In this document: positions 33,391 through 42,354 of the stretch, piece by piece
How positions within the stretch are numbered: the stretch's first letter is position 1
Layout of the letters: each line of letters opens with the position of its first letter
From: an uncultured Acetatifactor sp.
GTDB lineage: Bacteria; Bacillota; Clostridia; Lachnospirales; Lachnospiraceae
NCBI GenBank assembly: GCA_910578815.1
Contig: CAJTSE010000020.1
Location: 1 to 48,903 of the forward strand
Reading direction: 5' to 3'
Length of the DNA stretch: 48,903 nucleotides
Program-made: the position numbers and the translations under genes
The notes under the pieces: generated by a model
Databases searched by the model: none
What the model was told of the DNA's origin: nothing
What the model saw: the letters and a program-made list of their open reading frames with translations, nothing else

Positions 33391-35266
33391 ATTTATGAAA
33401 ATATTATTGTCGCTGTCTGTTTCCGGCGCACTGTTACTGCTTCTCATTTTGGGATTGAAGCCGCTGTATAAAAACAGGTTCAGCAAGCGTTGGCAGTATT
33501 ATATCTGGATAGTCGTTGCTTTGCGGTTTTTGCTTCCCTTTACTCCCGATAATGCGATTGTTGGAAGCCTGTTTGAAAAAATCGACACAGTAGCAATAAC
33601 GAATGAAATTCCTACAAGCCCCAATATACTCGTTCCCGCAGATACGGGTAACAACAATGCAGAGCCGATACAGACAAACCGGGAAATAAACGCCGCTGCC
33701 ATGCGTGAACCATTTAACAAATATGTCTGCCTGTTTTTTATCTGGTCAGCATTGGCACTGGTTTTATTTGTCCGCAAAGTAACGGTTTATCAAGGCTTTA
33801 TCCAATACATCAAAGCAGGAAATAAAGAAGTATCGGATATAAAAATCTTGAATCTGCTATCTGATTGTGAAGAAAAATTGAATATTAAGACAAGGGTTGA
33901 ATTATCCCGTAATTCTCTAATTGCTTCTCCTATGCTGATTGGTTTCTTTCGACCAAAAATCATTTTGCCGATTAGCGAATTGGAAGATAGAGAGTTGTCT
34001 TATGTCTTTGTGCATGAGCTGATTCACTACAAGCAGAGGGATATGTTTTATAAATGGCTGATACAGATTGTTGTGTGCGTCCATTGGTTCAATCCTTTTG
34101 TATATCTGCTGGAAAAGGAAGTGAATAAATCCTGTGAATTGTCATGTGATGAAAAAGTTATATCTGTACTTGACGATACCGCAAGACGTGAGTATGGAGA
34201 TACACTAATTTCCTTTTTGAAGTCAAACAATCTCTACAAAAGTTCTTTAGCTTCCGTCACTTTGACAGAGGGAGCAGAACAGTTAAAAGAAAGGTTAGGT
34301 GCTATTATGAATTTCAAGAGTAAGACGAAAACAATTCGGGTTTTGACTGTTATATTAACTCTTTTTATTTTATCTGGTGCGGTTTTAATCGGTGGTTATT
34401 CCGTTTCTGCTGCTACCGATTCTAAAGAAACAAGTAAATCGTCAATACCAGAAAAAAAAGGCAATGGGAAAAGCACGTATATTTATGATGAAAATTTAGG
34501 GTATGGCTGGTATTTAGACGATGAAAATTCAGATAATAATGATTTGGAAAATGCTAATTCCTACCAATATTCTTATACGCAAAATGGATATTATTGCAAT
34601 TCTTATATTATTGAAATGGGTTGGAACTTATACGCTAAAAATCAAGATTATTATGGTGCAACAGAAATTGTCTTTGAGGACGAATCAAAAATGACAGTAT
34701 ATTTTTCTGATTCGGTAAAAGATTATCTGAATGACAGAGAAGCTATTTCGGCAATAGAAGAATTGATTTATTCTCTGAAAAACACAGATATTAGTCCGGC
34801 AATAGAAATGCCTTTGATTATAAGTATAACGCCTGTTGCAGCTGATGATATACCAGTTTTGACGGAACAATATTTTCAAAATGAGGACTTAATTAGATTT
34901 TCCGCACTCTTTTCAGTATTAGACGAAACAGCTCAAAAAGATTATTACAAGAAAGCATATGACGCTGATAAAATTGCACTGTTTTCAACCATTATACAAG
35001 ATATGGACACAAATTTGGTTTTACAGTATGTAGATAAATCAGAACAGGATAACAAAACAAACTTCTTTGCCGTGCTTTCAAATTATATGCCATTAAGTGA
35101 CTTAAAAAGCTATGTCGAAAAATACTATGAAAATAATAATATTGCCCGCTTTACAATTTTGCTTGATTGCATGACAAAGGAAGAAAAACAGGAATGGCTG
35201 AAAAGAGCGCAGACAGATAGGAAAACTAACTTTGTCGCTGTCTTATCTAATGAATTGCTTGATTAA
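33383..35266 (+). CDS. BlaR1/MecR1-like M56 membrane metalloprotease with novel sensor domain
   Basis: 627 aa from the ATG at 33383 (GGAG upstream); a frame to 33359 adds eight residues. Four transmembrane helices (about 5-25, 36-54, 113-131 and 325-345) flank a zinc protease domain with HELIH at 211-215 and ELSCDEKV as the distal ligand. The extracellular part (~355-627) is not the penicillin-binding domain of true BlaR1: it has a Tyr/Asn/Asp-rich stretch, then helical repeats with a recurring N-x-x-x-F-x-x-x-x-x-x-x-M pattern. It likely senses a different wall or antibiotic signal and cleaves the BlaI-like repressor. No beta-lactamase or resistance gene is next to it. Confidence 0.85.
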   Translation: MNEFMKILLSLSVSGALLLLLILGLKPLYKNRFSKRWQYYIWIVVALRFLLPFTPDNAIVGSLFEKIDTVAITNEIPTSPNILVPADTGNNNAEPIQTNREINAAAMREPFNKYVCLFFIWSALALVLFVRKVTVYQGFIQYIKAGNKEVSDIKILNLLSDCEEKLNIKTRVELSRNSLIASPMLIGFFRPKIILPISELEDRELSYVFVHELIHYKQRDMFYKWLIQIVVCVHWFNPFVYLLEKEVNKSCELSCDEKVISVLDDTARREYGDTLISFLKSNNLYKSSLASVTLTEGAEQLKERLGAIMNFKSKTKTIRVLTVILTLFILSGAVLIGGYSVSAATDSKETSKSSIPEKKGNGKSTYIYDENLGYGWYLDDENSDNNDLENANSYQYSYTQNGYYCNSYIIEMGWNLYAKNQDYYGATEIVFEDESKMTVYFSDSVKDYLNDREAISAIEELIYSLKNTDISPAIEMPLIISITPVAADDIPVLTEQYFQNEDLIRFSALFSVLDETAQKDYYKKAYDADKIALFSTIIQDMDTNLVLQYVDKSEQDNKTNFFAVLSNYMPLSDLKSYVEKYYENNNIARFTILLDCMTKEEKQEWLKRAQTDRKTNFVAVLSNELLD

Positions 35267-35376
35267 AAAACTATTACGGTTTAACGAGGGGCAGCCGCCT
35301 ATAACAAAGCTGCCTCTTGCAAAATAAAGGAACCTATCAACATTGTTTCCCATGTGGGAGAAAGGGGGAATCATCT

Positions 35377-35532
35377 ATGCCTTACACAGAAGCATACAGA
35401 GAACACATCATGTATACTTTCAATGGCTATTGCAAGACCGTCATACGCTTTGCGGCTATCAACGCATGGCGTGACAGGAGCAGGCGGCGGCAAAAAGAAA
35501 TATCCCTTGAATACCTCACAGAAGAAAAGTAA
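35377..35532 (+). pseudogene. 5' fragment of a conjugative-element sigma-70-like factor
   Basis: A strong ribosome binding site (AAAGGGGG) precedes an ATG at 35377. The 51-codon fragment reads YCKTVIRFAAINAWRDRSRR and EISLEYLTEEK, which I recognise as the start of a small sigma factor common in Tn916/Tn1549-like elements. After EEK it hits a stop because the sequence switches to the IstB fragment near 35530. It marks the right edge of the module inserted in the IS. Confidence 0.65.
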
Positions 35533-35881
35533 CTTTGAGAACCAGAACGACAACCTCAGGGAGCTTACAAAATACAAGAAAAGGATCGGCAACTATCAGA
35601 TCCTCATCCTTGATGAATGGCTGAATTATAAACTTACTGAAAAGGATGCCAAGAACCTCTATGAGCTGTTTGAACAACGCAGTGGCAATAACTCAACAAT
35701 CTTTGTCGGACAGTATCCTGTGGATGAATGGCATAACAGGCTCGGCGGAGGAACGCAGGCGGATTCCATCATGGACAGGATTATCCATAATGCCTATGAA
35801 ATCCCTACAAATGAAACAAACCTGAGAAAGCTGTATGATTTAAAGAAGCTGAAAAGGCTTGTCGACGAGATAGAAACATAA
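35533..35881 (+). pseudogene. istB: IstB-like IS21 helper ATPase, 5'-truncated
   Basis: Only the C-terminal ~115 residues remain: ILILDEWLNYKLTEKDA (Walker B with the IstB DEWL signature), STIFVGQYPVDEWHNRLGG and MDRIIHNAYEI (sensor region). Walker A and the N-terminus are missing. The frame is open upstream into the sigma fragment, but that part is unrelated. It cannot act as a transposition helper. Confidence 0.8.
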
Positions 35882-35981
35882 TCATCTGAACATGCTAGAC
35901 CTAATATTGCCTCTGTTGTATTTTCAAGCGATAGGGGCAGTATTACTATATCTTGTGTCTGGGGTAGCTCTCAAGGAAGAA

Positions 35982-36037
35982 ATTTCCGGGTGGCTCTCAA
36001 GCGGAAAACTGGTGGCTCCCAAGGGGGATAATATTCA
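35982..36037 (-). repeat. IS21 right terminal inverted repeat
   Basis: Reverse complement starts TGAATATTATCC, matching the left end at 54 of 56 positions. It ends 23 nt before the stop codon of the adjacent subtilase frame (36060), so the insertion defines that gene's 3' end. Confidence 0.9.
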
Positions 36038-36059
36038 CCCTTTATTTACGGGCTTCTTA

Positions 36060-38066
36060 CTAACGTAACCTTATTATAACTCCCTCCCCCCACTCCATCA
36101 GCAGTGCCGCCGCCCCGGTGACTATGGGTGTGGCAAAAGAAGTCCCCGTAACCGGCAGGAAGCCGCCGTAAATATCCGGTGCCGTCACTCCTACTCCTGG
36201 TGCCACCAAATCTGGCTTCACCAGTCCGGCCGCTACCACTCCCACCGTCCGGTCGGCATCCGCGTACCCCCTGCCGGAAAAATCCGCATAAGCATCATAC
36301 GTGCTGTCATACGCTCCCACCGTAATGACCTTTGCCGCCGTGGCGGGAATGGTAAGCGTCACCTCCGGCGTAGGGCGGTAAAAGCCTGTAGCGGCACTGC
36401 GGGCGGATGCACTGGGCAGATAAAAGTAATACTGCCCTGTCACGATCCGGACGCCCTCCAGACGCACCGTCCATATTCCGCTGTTGATATACTGCCGGCC
36501 CACGGGAATCATCTCCAGGTAAATCTCCTGTGCCACCGCATAGGGAGTGGGTTCCCCCATATAAACCAGAACCTCCGTCTGCTCCAGGCGCAGAGTATAC
36601 TTCCCATTTTCCACGGACAGCGGCAGCTCCGCCTCCCGCCCTCCCGGAGAGCGCAGCCAGACCCGGTATATATCACTGTAATTTTTCCACAGTTGAATGC
36701 TTAAGGCTCTCTCATATGCTCCCACCGCGATCTCCACATCCGCCCTGCGGGCGGACACGCCGGTACCGATCTGTCCGCTCCCGAATAAAGACTGCCTTCC
36801 TTCTGTCCCAGCCGCTCCATCGCCAAACGGAGACTGCCCCGGCCCGGCTGATTCTCCCCCGGTACTGCCCAGCCTCCCCGACAGATGCCCTGCGCTGGCG
36901 CCGTCGTTGCCGCTGCCAACACAAATCACCGTCCTGCCGATCTCCGAGGCGTTATCCAGGAAACGCTCCAAAAGAGAACTGCCGTCATGGGCTCCATAGC
37001 TGTTTCCGAAGCTTAAGTTAATTGCCAGCGGCATCTGCAGTTCCTGCGCCTTTCTCACAGCCCAGGTCACCCCCCGCATAATTTCCGTTGTCCGCGGAAA
37101 AGAGGCCGCATCCGGCAGTCCCAGCTTTACAATCAGCAGCTCCGCTTCCGGCGCCGCCCCTCGGTAATACTGCATCCTTTCGTAAAAACTGTTGTTTCCC
37201 CCCTCGCTTTCACTAAACCCGGCGGCAATTCCCGCCACCGCCGTGCCGTGGCCGCCGGTATCTACTGTGGGAAGCAGCATATACTGCTGCTCCTGAGTTT
37301 CCGCTTGCAGGGCTGCGTTGATCTGTGCCGCATCAAACTCCACTCCCTGACGGAAGCCGGCCGGCGGCTTTCTTATCAAACCTGCCGTATCCCCTACGGT
37401 CTGTCTGCCGCCGCCATTCTCCCCCGACATCCCGTCTTCCCCCGTGCTGCCGCTGCTTTCTCTGTTCCTTATCCCCTCACTGCCTGCCGTCCCATTATTG
37501 CCTCTTTCTTCTTCAATCGCTTCTCCGCCTGTCTCTTCCTCTACAATTCTCCCAATCCCATCCGTCCTGACACCATCTTCTCCTTCGCCCAACTCCCCTG
37601 ACGGTACAAGAGTCTGATCCCAAAGATAACGTATCCTTGTACTGCCGTCCGCATGTCGAAACACCGGCAGGCGATAGTTGATACCGCTGTCCAAGACCCC
37701 CACCAGCACGCCTCTGCCCGTCAGGGACAAATCCTGTCCGGATAACTGCCGTATGCAGGAATCCGTAACAGGATCTGTCACCTCATAGAAAAAGCGCTTG
37801 GGCTTTTCCACATATTCGATTTCCTCCAGCTCCGCTACCCGCTCCACCAGGCCATCCGGTACTGTCAATATGGCGTATCCGGCAATCAGGTACTCGATCT
37901 GTACGTTCAATGCTTCCAACACATCCAGACTGCCGTGATATTTTACGATCAGCTCCCAGGTCCGGCTGACAACATTAAAGCCCACATTTAGTTCCTCTGT
38001 CCGTTCTCTTGTTTCCTCCGATGTCTGCAGCGCCAGCTGCAAAAGGTCTTCCAGCTTCTGATTCAT
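36060..38066 (-). CDS. Csp-like subtilisin (S8) protease, apparently 3'-truncated by the island
   Basis: 668 aa. The catalytic triad is visible: D126 in VGVLDSGIN, H273 in GGHGTAVAG and S643 in GTSFATP. An N-terminal ~95-residue prodomain-like region has the IAGYAILTVP motif of Csp-type proteases, and a beta jelly-roll-like insert lies at ~440-570, as in clostridial CspB/CspC. Two Gly/Glu-rich low-complexity inserts (about 155-235 and 395-440) are unusual. The protein ends AALLMEWG plus eight odd residues; relatives normally continue about 50-60 residues. The stop lies 23 nt from the IS right end, so the tail was probably lost on insertion. Whether it is still active is unclear. RBS GGAAGGCGGGAG. 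Confidence 0.8.
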   Translation of the reverse strand: MNQKLEDLLQLALQTSEETRERTEELNVGFNVVSRTWELIVKYHGSLDVLEALNVQIEYLIAGYAILTVPDGLVERVAELEEIEYVEKPKRFFYEVTDPVTDSCIRQLSGQDLSLTGRGVLVGVLDSGINYRLPVFRHADGSTRIRYLWDQTLVPSGELGEGEDGVRTDGIGRIVEEETGGEAIEEERGNNGTAGSEGIRNRESSGSTGEDGMSGENGGGRQTVGDTAGLIRKPPAGFRQGVEFDAAQINAALQAETQEQQYMLLPTVDTGGHGTAVAGIAAGFSESEGGNNSFYERMQYYRGAAPEAELLIVKLGLPDAASFPRTTEIMRGVTWAVRKAQELQMPLAINLSFGNSYGAHDGSSLLERFLDNASEIGRTVICVGSGNDGASAGHLSGRLGSTGGESAGPGQSPFGDGAAGTEGRQSLFGSGQIGTGVSARRADVEIAVGAYERALSIQLWKNYSDIYRVWLRSPGGREAELPLSVENGKYTLRLEQTEVLVYMGEPTPYAVAQEIYLEMIPVGRQYINSGIWTVRLEGVRIVTGQYYFYLPSASARSAATGFYRPTPEVTLTIPATAAKVITVGAYDSTYDAYADFSGRGYADADRTVGVVAAGLVKPDLVAPGVGVTAPDIYGGFLPVTGTSFATPIVTGAAALLMEWGEGVIIRLR

Positions 38067-38410
38067 GGCTCCCGCCTTCCGCCGCGGCAGTCAGACAAAG
38101 CTCCCTGCGGCGTTTTCCTTATTAAAGTTTATGCGAAAGCGCTTTCTTTTCATGCCTTGCAGTTCTGGTAATCCCCGCGCACAGTCTCCCCCCTGACCTG
38201 AATCCGCTTTAGCCGCACATGGTCATCTCCGTACACTTCCGACTCCACTGATACCCATGATTACACCCTCCTTATCCGCCTCTGTCAGGCACTGCCTTAT
38301 CATAATGATGATGTTTTACTGCTCCAAAAATTTCTCCCATTTCATGCAGCCCTGCAGATCCCTAACTGTACATTGACTGCATAATGCCACTCATAATATA
38401 GTCAAAACAC
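38067..38410. other. Intergenic region upstream of the subtilase
   Basis: 344 nt without a credible gene on either strand. It holds the cre-like palindrome at 38135-38146 and AT-rich patches. I see no strong terminator after the anti-sigma gene stop and no convincing promoter. Confidence 0.5.
38135..38146. promoter_or_regulatory. cre-like palindrome (possible CcpA site)
   Basis: GAAAGCGCTTTC is a perfect 12-bp palindrome matching the core of catabolite-responsive elements (TGAAAGCGCTTTCA is a near-ideal site), though the outer T and A are not conserved here. It lies 69 nt upstream of the subtilase start. It could place the protease under carbon control. Confidence 0.35.
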
Positions 38411-39865
38411 CTAGTACCCTTCATTCACTACCTTCCACTCCCCATCCTCCAGACGCAGGGTAATACTGCGGTCCGGTTCCTGAACCACGCCGCCCTTCGA
38501 CACCCGGACTCTGAATACAATTTCCTCCGCAGTCTGTTCCTTCACCTCCAGGGATTTTATCCCGAAAACGGTGTCTACATAATACTCCTTTGCGACTGCC
38601 TCCGCCGCCTGCAGACTGTCTTCGTCCAAGGAGGCCGAATCCTCTCCATGCCATACGGTTTCCGTCTGCGCTTCCCCCTGTGACTCCACCCGTGGTTCTC
38701 CCTGTGTTTTCACCTGCGCCTCATATTCATAACACCGGTACTCTCCATCTACCCTGACAATAATATCATCCCCGTACTGATAGACCTCCGCCCCCACGAT
38801 TGGATGATTCGCCTGAAAATCCTCTTTCGGCACCTCATTTTCAATCCATATCATCGTTCCGGCAGAATTCTCTTTTCCTTCCTCAGCCCCCATTTCCTCT
38901 CCGACGACATTTCCGCCGTCCGTAATGCTGCTTTCGATCTTCCCCAGATAGACCAGTTCCTCTTCCCGCACCTCATAGAGCTCTTTCCGATCCATAGACC
39001 GCTTGTATAAGCTGCCGCCCACGCAGATCATTTCTGGTGCATCCGCGGAGCTTCCGACTGCCATCTCACTTCCTCCCTCTGCCGTGCCGTCTCCCTGAGC
39101 ATAAAGAGTGTCCCGTGGAATCGCCGGACTGTCGGGACGCCTCACAAAAGCGTCCTCCTCGCTGATCCTGTAATCCTCCAGTGCCGCAAAAAACGAACCG
39201 TCATTCAGCAGAGAAACAGTGATCGCCTTCGTGACAGTCTCGCCGTTTTGAAAGGCAACCTCCATTACAATTATATCCCTTCGCATTTCCTCCGGCAGGC
39301 CGGCAACAGTGCTGTCCGCATTATCTGTCAACTCCCGAATAAGGAGATTCGGTACCCAGTCGATCGTCAGGTAATAATATTCGCTCTCATCCTCTCCGAA
39401 AGGAACGGTAAAGTTCTGCGCATTCCCGTATTCCTCCCGCTTCTCCGTCCAGTCCATGAAATTAAGACGTTCTCTTTTGCAGGAAAAGCGTACGGATGCA
39501 ATATCTTCTCCTGAAAGATAAAACATCAACGGATGCCCCTTCATCTCCCCACTGTCGCTGATGGTGCCGGTATGAAGAACAGCCCCTGCCTCTGTAATCT
39601 CAGCCCCCGTCTCCCTGGCATAAACAGTTATCGTACCCTCATGGGAAGAACGGAACAGAATAAAGCTGCTCAAATGCAGACAAAGAATCATCACAGCCGC
39701 TGAGACTGCTACACAAAATCTTCGGATACCGTTTTTTCCGATAACTTTTTTTCCAGAAACACCTTTGTCAAAATCCTTTATCCCGTATGCTCCTTCACCA
39801 GCCGCTTCCTGTATAAATCGAACATCAATATTTCCTACTGCCTGAGATATTTTTTCCCGGTTCAT
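38411..39865 (-). CDS. Membrane anti-sigma-like protein with large extracytoplasmic domain
   Basis: 484 aa from the ATG at 39865 (GGGAGGT upstream); a TTG/ATG frame to 39913 is longer but unsupported. The cytosolic N-terminus begins MNREKISQAVGNIDVRFIQE, the sort of segment seen in clostridial anti-sigma factors partnered with an adjacent sigma gene, followed by one transmembrane helix near 52-72. The outside region is acidic with a Gly/Glu-rich linker. The C-terminus (EIVFRVRVSKGG, SITLRLEDGEWKVVNEGY) looks like an NTF2-like or Ig-like fold. The sigma gene at 40035-40598 precedes it on the same strand. Regulated intramembrane signalling is plausible, not shown. Confidence 0.65.
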   Translation of the reverse strand: MNREKISQAVGNIDVRFIQEAAGEGAYGIKDFDKGVSGKKVIGKNGIRRFCVAVSAAVMILCLHLSSFILFRSSHEGTITVYARETGAEITEAGAVLHTGTISDSGEMKGHPLMFYLSGEDIASVRFSCKRERLNFMDWTEKREEYGNAQNFTVPFGEDESEYYYLTIDWVPNLLIRELTDNADSTVAGLPEEMRRDIIVMEVAFQNGETVTKAITVSLLNDGSFFAALEDYRISEEDAFVRRPDSPAIPRDTLYAQGDGTAEGGSEMAVGSSADAPEMICVGGSLYKRSMDRKELYEVREEELVYLGKIESSITDGGNVVGEEMGAEEGKENSAGTMIWIENEVPKEDFQANHPIVGAEVYQYGDDIIVRVDGEYRCYEYEAQVKTQGEPRVESQGEAQTETVWHGEDSASLDEDSLQAAEAVAKEYYVDTVFGIKSLEVKEQTAEEIVFRVRVSKGGVVQEPDRSITLRLEDGEWKVVNEGY

Positions 39866-39913
39866 AAACACACCTCCCTGTATGCCGTAGCACGGCCAGC
39901 ACAAACAATCCAT

Positions 39914-40040
39914 GAAGAACGCTTGTTTTGCGTTCTTCGGTGTGAGCAGGCGATTCCTTGCGCCGCAAAATTTCTTAGTCTGCGTCCAAAGAGGGGTGTT
40001 TACACACCCTCTTATGCAGGCTTAGAAATTCTCTTCACAC
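39914..40040 (-). repeat. Multi-hairpin intergenic element, copy A
   Basis: Between the sigma gene and its anti-sigma partner. It contains hairpin GAAGAACGC / GCGTTCTTC, an outer stem GTGTGA / TCACAC, a GGCG / CGCC hairpin and an AGAGGGGTGT / ACACCCTCT hairpin inside AATTTCT / AGAAATT. The outer stem overlaps the sigma stop codon. Layout matches copy B near 47.6-47.8 kb. Confidence 0.55.
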
Positions 40041-40598
40041 TGCATATCCTTCCTTCTTTAGAAAGCCCTTAAGCTTCCTGCGAATTCTGGAAAGACGGGC
40101 TGACACACTGTTTGCGCTCATGTGGAAAGCGGCCCCGATTTCAGATACTGGGTCCGAGTACCAGTAACGGCGCACAAACAGAACACGATTCTCCCGGTCA
40201 AGAGTTTCCAGAAACCGATCCAGCAGTGCCGAAAGCTCTCTGGCGTCCACCTCCGTCTCCACGGTCACTGCCGAGGGCAGGCATTCCTCCAGCTCGTCCA
40301 GCGCGGCGTCATAAAAGCTGTTCCGCTTCACGGCAGTATTAGCATGGTATCTGGTAATCGAAAGATTGCGTACAATCTGACAAAGATATGTCAGCAGCGG
40401 GTCCGGGCGATTCGGCGGTATGGCATTCCATGCTCCTAAGTAAGCGTCATTAACACATTCTTCCGCATCCAGTTCATTCCTTAAAATATTTACTGCCACC
40501 CTGCGGCACGCCGCCCCGTATTTTTTCGACAGTTCCGTGATTGCCTGTTCCGAGCGCTCAAAAAACAGGTCAATAATTTTACCGTCCTCCAATTTCAT
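40035..40598 (-). CDS. ECF-like sigma-70 factor
   Basis: 187 aa from the ATG at 40598, preceded by GGAAAGGGGGG; the longer frame to 40655 begins with a GTG without a site. Region 2 is visible in IDLFFERSEQAITELSKKYG and LDAEECVNDAYLGAWNAIPP. Region 4 is in RVLFVRRYWYSDPVSEIGAA and SANSVSARLSRIRRKL. It pairs with the membrane anti-sigma gene downstream, separated by the structured element copy A. It should direct RNA polymerase to a small stress or envelope regulon. Confidence 0.85.
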   Translation of the reverse strand: MKLEDGKIIDLFFERSEQAITELSKKYGAACRRVAVNILRNELDAEECVNDAYLGAWNAIPPNRPDPLLTYLCQIVRNLSITRYHANTAVKRNSFYDAALDELEECLPSAVTVETEVDARELSALLDRFLETLDRENRVLFVRRYWYSDPVSEIGAAFHMSANSVSARLSRIRRKLKGFLKKEGYAV

Positions 40599-40799
40599 CC
40601 CCCCTTTCCCGGCATGCCGGTTCAAATAATCCATGAAACCAAGCACAAAGGTCACGCTTTAGCCTTTCACTCTATTACTAGGGATTTCCGGCCGGATATG
40701 ACGCATACAAAAAAATATATCTCCAGGAAAACCAATTTGCTTTCAAAATATTTAGTATAATACGGGTTATTTTGCATTTAACGCATTCACTGAAGGCCG

Positions 40800-41804
40800 T
40801 CAATCGCCCAGCGGATCAACGGTTTCTCCTTCCACCGTTACCGCAAACAGCAGCGTGGGGCCTGTGGCCATTCCGCTCTGTCCCAGGACCGCAATCACCT
40901 GCCCCTGCTTCACCTCATCGCCCTCAGATACTTTGATTTCCTTTAAATGACCATACTTCACCGTAATTCCATCCCCCAGGTCCAGCACAATCATGTTTCC
41001 CAGCGCACCCTCATAGCCTGCCTTTATCACCACGCCATCCGCAACCCCGTAAACCTCTTCCCCGGATTCCCCGGCAATATTAATATGATCCGAAAAGACT
41101 CCGTTTTCCTGTATACCATAAAGGGCTGCCACATTCTGGCTGACGGCAGGCCATACCCAGTCCTGAAATACCAGACTTCCCGTGCCATAGTTCTTCTTTC
41201 CAGCCACCTGCTCCGCTTCCCGCGCTTTCCGTCCCTCCATTTGCTCCGCTATACGGACTTTCACCGCCTCTGTCTGCTCCACTTCAAGGTCAAAAAAGCA
41301 CATCCAGTCCTGTCCGAAGGCGAAATTATGATTGGTGAGCACAAAATAGTAACTGTCTCCCTCCGGCAGGTTTTCCTCCATTGCTTTCATATCATACCCT
41401 GCCGAAAGGTCGATGGTTACAATTCCCTGAGAATGGGGCCCTATTTCCAAAGTCTCCATTTTGATCTTCCCCGGATTTCCCTCTACCTCTTTAGAAGTGG
41501 ACCACTGCATAACCTTCACCTGCTCCTGAAGTTTTAACACCTTATCAGAATCGTTTGCAACAATAATCTCAAATCTGCCGTTCCCCTGATATACCGCCGC
41601 AAACCCCGCATCATCCCCGTCCAATGCGGAAAACTCTGCATAAGCAAAGGCAGATAATGTTACAAAGCACAGCAGGCTGCAGGCTATAAGCGCCAGCCTT
41701 CCCGCTCTTTGTCTGGCATCCCTTGCACCCGCCACGGCCGCTCCCGTTTCCCTTTGCACAAGGGCCTGTATGTTTTTAAGATGTTTCCTGCTATATTCCT
41801 CCAT
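40800..41804 (-). CDS. Membrane-anchored degenerate LytM/M23 protein, likely anti-sigma partner
   Basis: 334 aa. A short cytosolic N-terminus (MEEYSRKHLKNIQALVQRE) precedes one transmembrane helix at ~35-57. The outer part has an Ig-like region (~70-150) and a C-terminal M23 fold at ~240-334 (VYGVADGVVIKAG, GNMIVLDLGDGITVKYGHL, GDEVKQGQVIAVLG). Zinc ligands appear lost: the first His/Asp motif reads SDHINIA instead of H-x-G-x-D-I-A, and the usual HLHFE reads TLLFAV. It should bind rather than cut peptidoglycan. It overlaps the sigma gene by 14 nt, suggesting it controls that sigma factor, as SpoIIQ-like or anti-sigma proteins do. The fold is sure; the role is inferred. Confidence 0.75.
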   Translation of the reverse strand: MEEYSRKHLKNIQALVQRETGAAVAGARDARQRAGRLALIACSLLCFVTLSAFAYAEFSALDGDDAGFAAVYQGNGRFEIIVANDSDKVLKLQEQVKVMQWSTSKEVEGNPGKIKMETLEIGPHSQGIVTIDLSAGYDMKAMEENLPEGDSYYFVLTNHNFAFGQDWMCFFDLEVEQTEAVKVRIAEQMEGRKAREAEQVAGKKNYGTGSLVFQDWVWPAVSQNVAALYGIQENGVFSDHINIAGESGEEVYGVADGVVIKAGYEGALGNMIVLDLGDGITVKYGHLKEIKVSEGDEVKQGQVIAVLGQSGMATGPTLLFAVTVEGETVDPLGD

Positions 41805-42354
41805 ATGACCTCTCTCCTTCCCTGCTTCCCATCATTTTCTTCAGCTTCTGCCTTGCATAATACAACTTGTTTTCCACCTGCTTCTTTGGCAGATCCAATG
41901 CCACCGCAATCTCCGCCGGCTTCTGTTCGTAATAGTACCTTCTTAAAATCAGCTCCTTCTCATTTTCCTCCAGCCTGCCAATGCAAAGACGCAGCCTTTC
42001 CTGTTCTTCGTCCGCCTCTGCGGCCATCCCCCATCCCAGGCTTTGGACTGCTGCCTCTTCCAGCGGCAGCTCTCTCTTTCCGGCAATTCGGCGGTATCTG
42101 TCCACTGCACGGGATCTTGCCACCAGGGAAAGCCAGGAGGACAGTTTCGCCCTGTCCGGATCATATTTCTCCGGATTCTGCCACAAATAAATAAAGACAT
42201 CCGCCACACATTCCTCCACATCCTGAGCGGAAGCCGCGTTGATCAAAACAGACGCGGCAATTTTCCAGAGCAGCCCGGAGTATTTCCGTATGGCAAAAGC
42301 AAATATCTGCTCGTCCCGCCGGATGATCCCGGCAATTATCTTTTTATCGTTCAA
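41791..42354 (-). CDS. ECF-like sigma-70 factor
   Basis: 187 aa if read from the TTG at 42354, which has GAGG 7 nt upstream; an ORF to 42414 is longer with no clear site. Region 2 is in AQDVEECVADVFIYLWQNPE and DRAKLSSWLSLVARSRAVDR. Region 4 is in NEKELILRRYYYEQKPAEIA and KKQVENKLYYARQKLKKM. It overlaps the LytM-like membrane gene, its probable regulator. Confidence 0.85.
   Translation of the reverse strand: MNDKKIIAGIIRRDEQIFAFAIRKYSGLLWKIAASVLINAASAQDVEECVADVFIYLWQNPEKYDPDRAKLSSWLSLVARSRAVDRYRRIAGKRELPLEEAAVQSLGWGMAAEADEEQERLRLCIGRLEENEKELILRRYYYEQKPAEIAVALDLPKKQVENKLYYARQKLKKMMGSREGERSYGGI

Larger units (their letters stand above)
31541..36037 (+). mobile_element. IS21-family element, interior rearranged, carrying a BlaI/BlaR1-type module
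   Basis: Both ends are near-identical inverted repeats of at least 56 bp (TGAATATTATCCCCC start; 31541-31596 and 35982-36037; 54 of 56 positions match), with further GAGCCACC-type internal repeats as in IS21 elements. Inside are the first ~300 codons of an IstA-like transposase and the last ~115 codons of an IstB-like helper, separated by about 2.9 kb of foreign sequence: a long palindrome, a BlaI-like repressor, a BlaR1-like protease and a sigma-factor fragment. The flanking bases (TTACC on the left, CCCTT on the right) show no target duplication. The element is not autonomous. Confidence 0.85.

Noticed and set aside
35354..35540. GVTGAGGGK, a Walker A-like string in the IstB frame
   Set aside because: These bases encode the INAWRDRSRRR part of the sigma-factor fragment in another frame; the match to a P-loop is chance.
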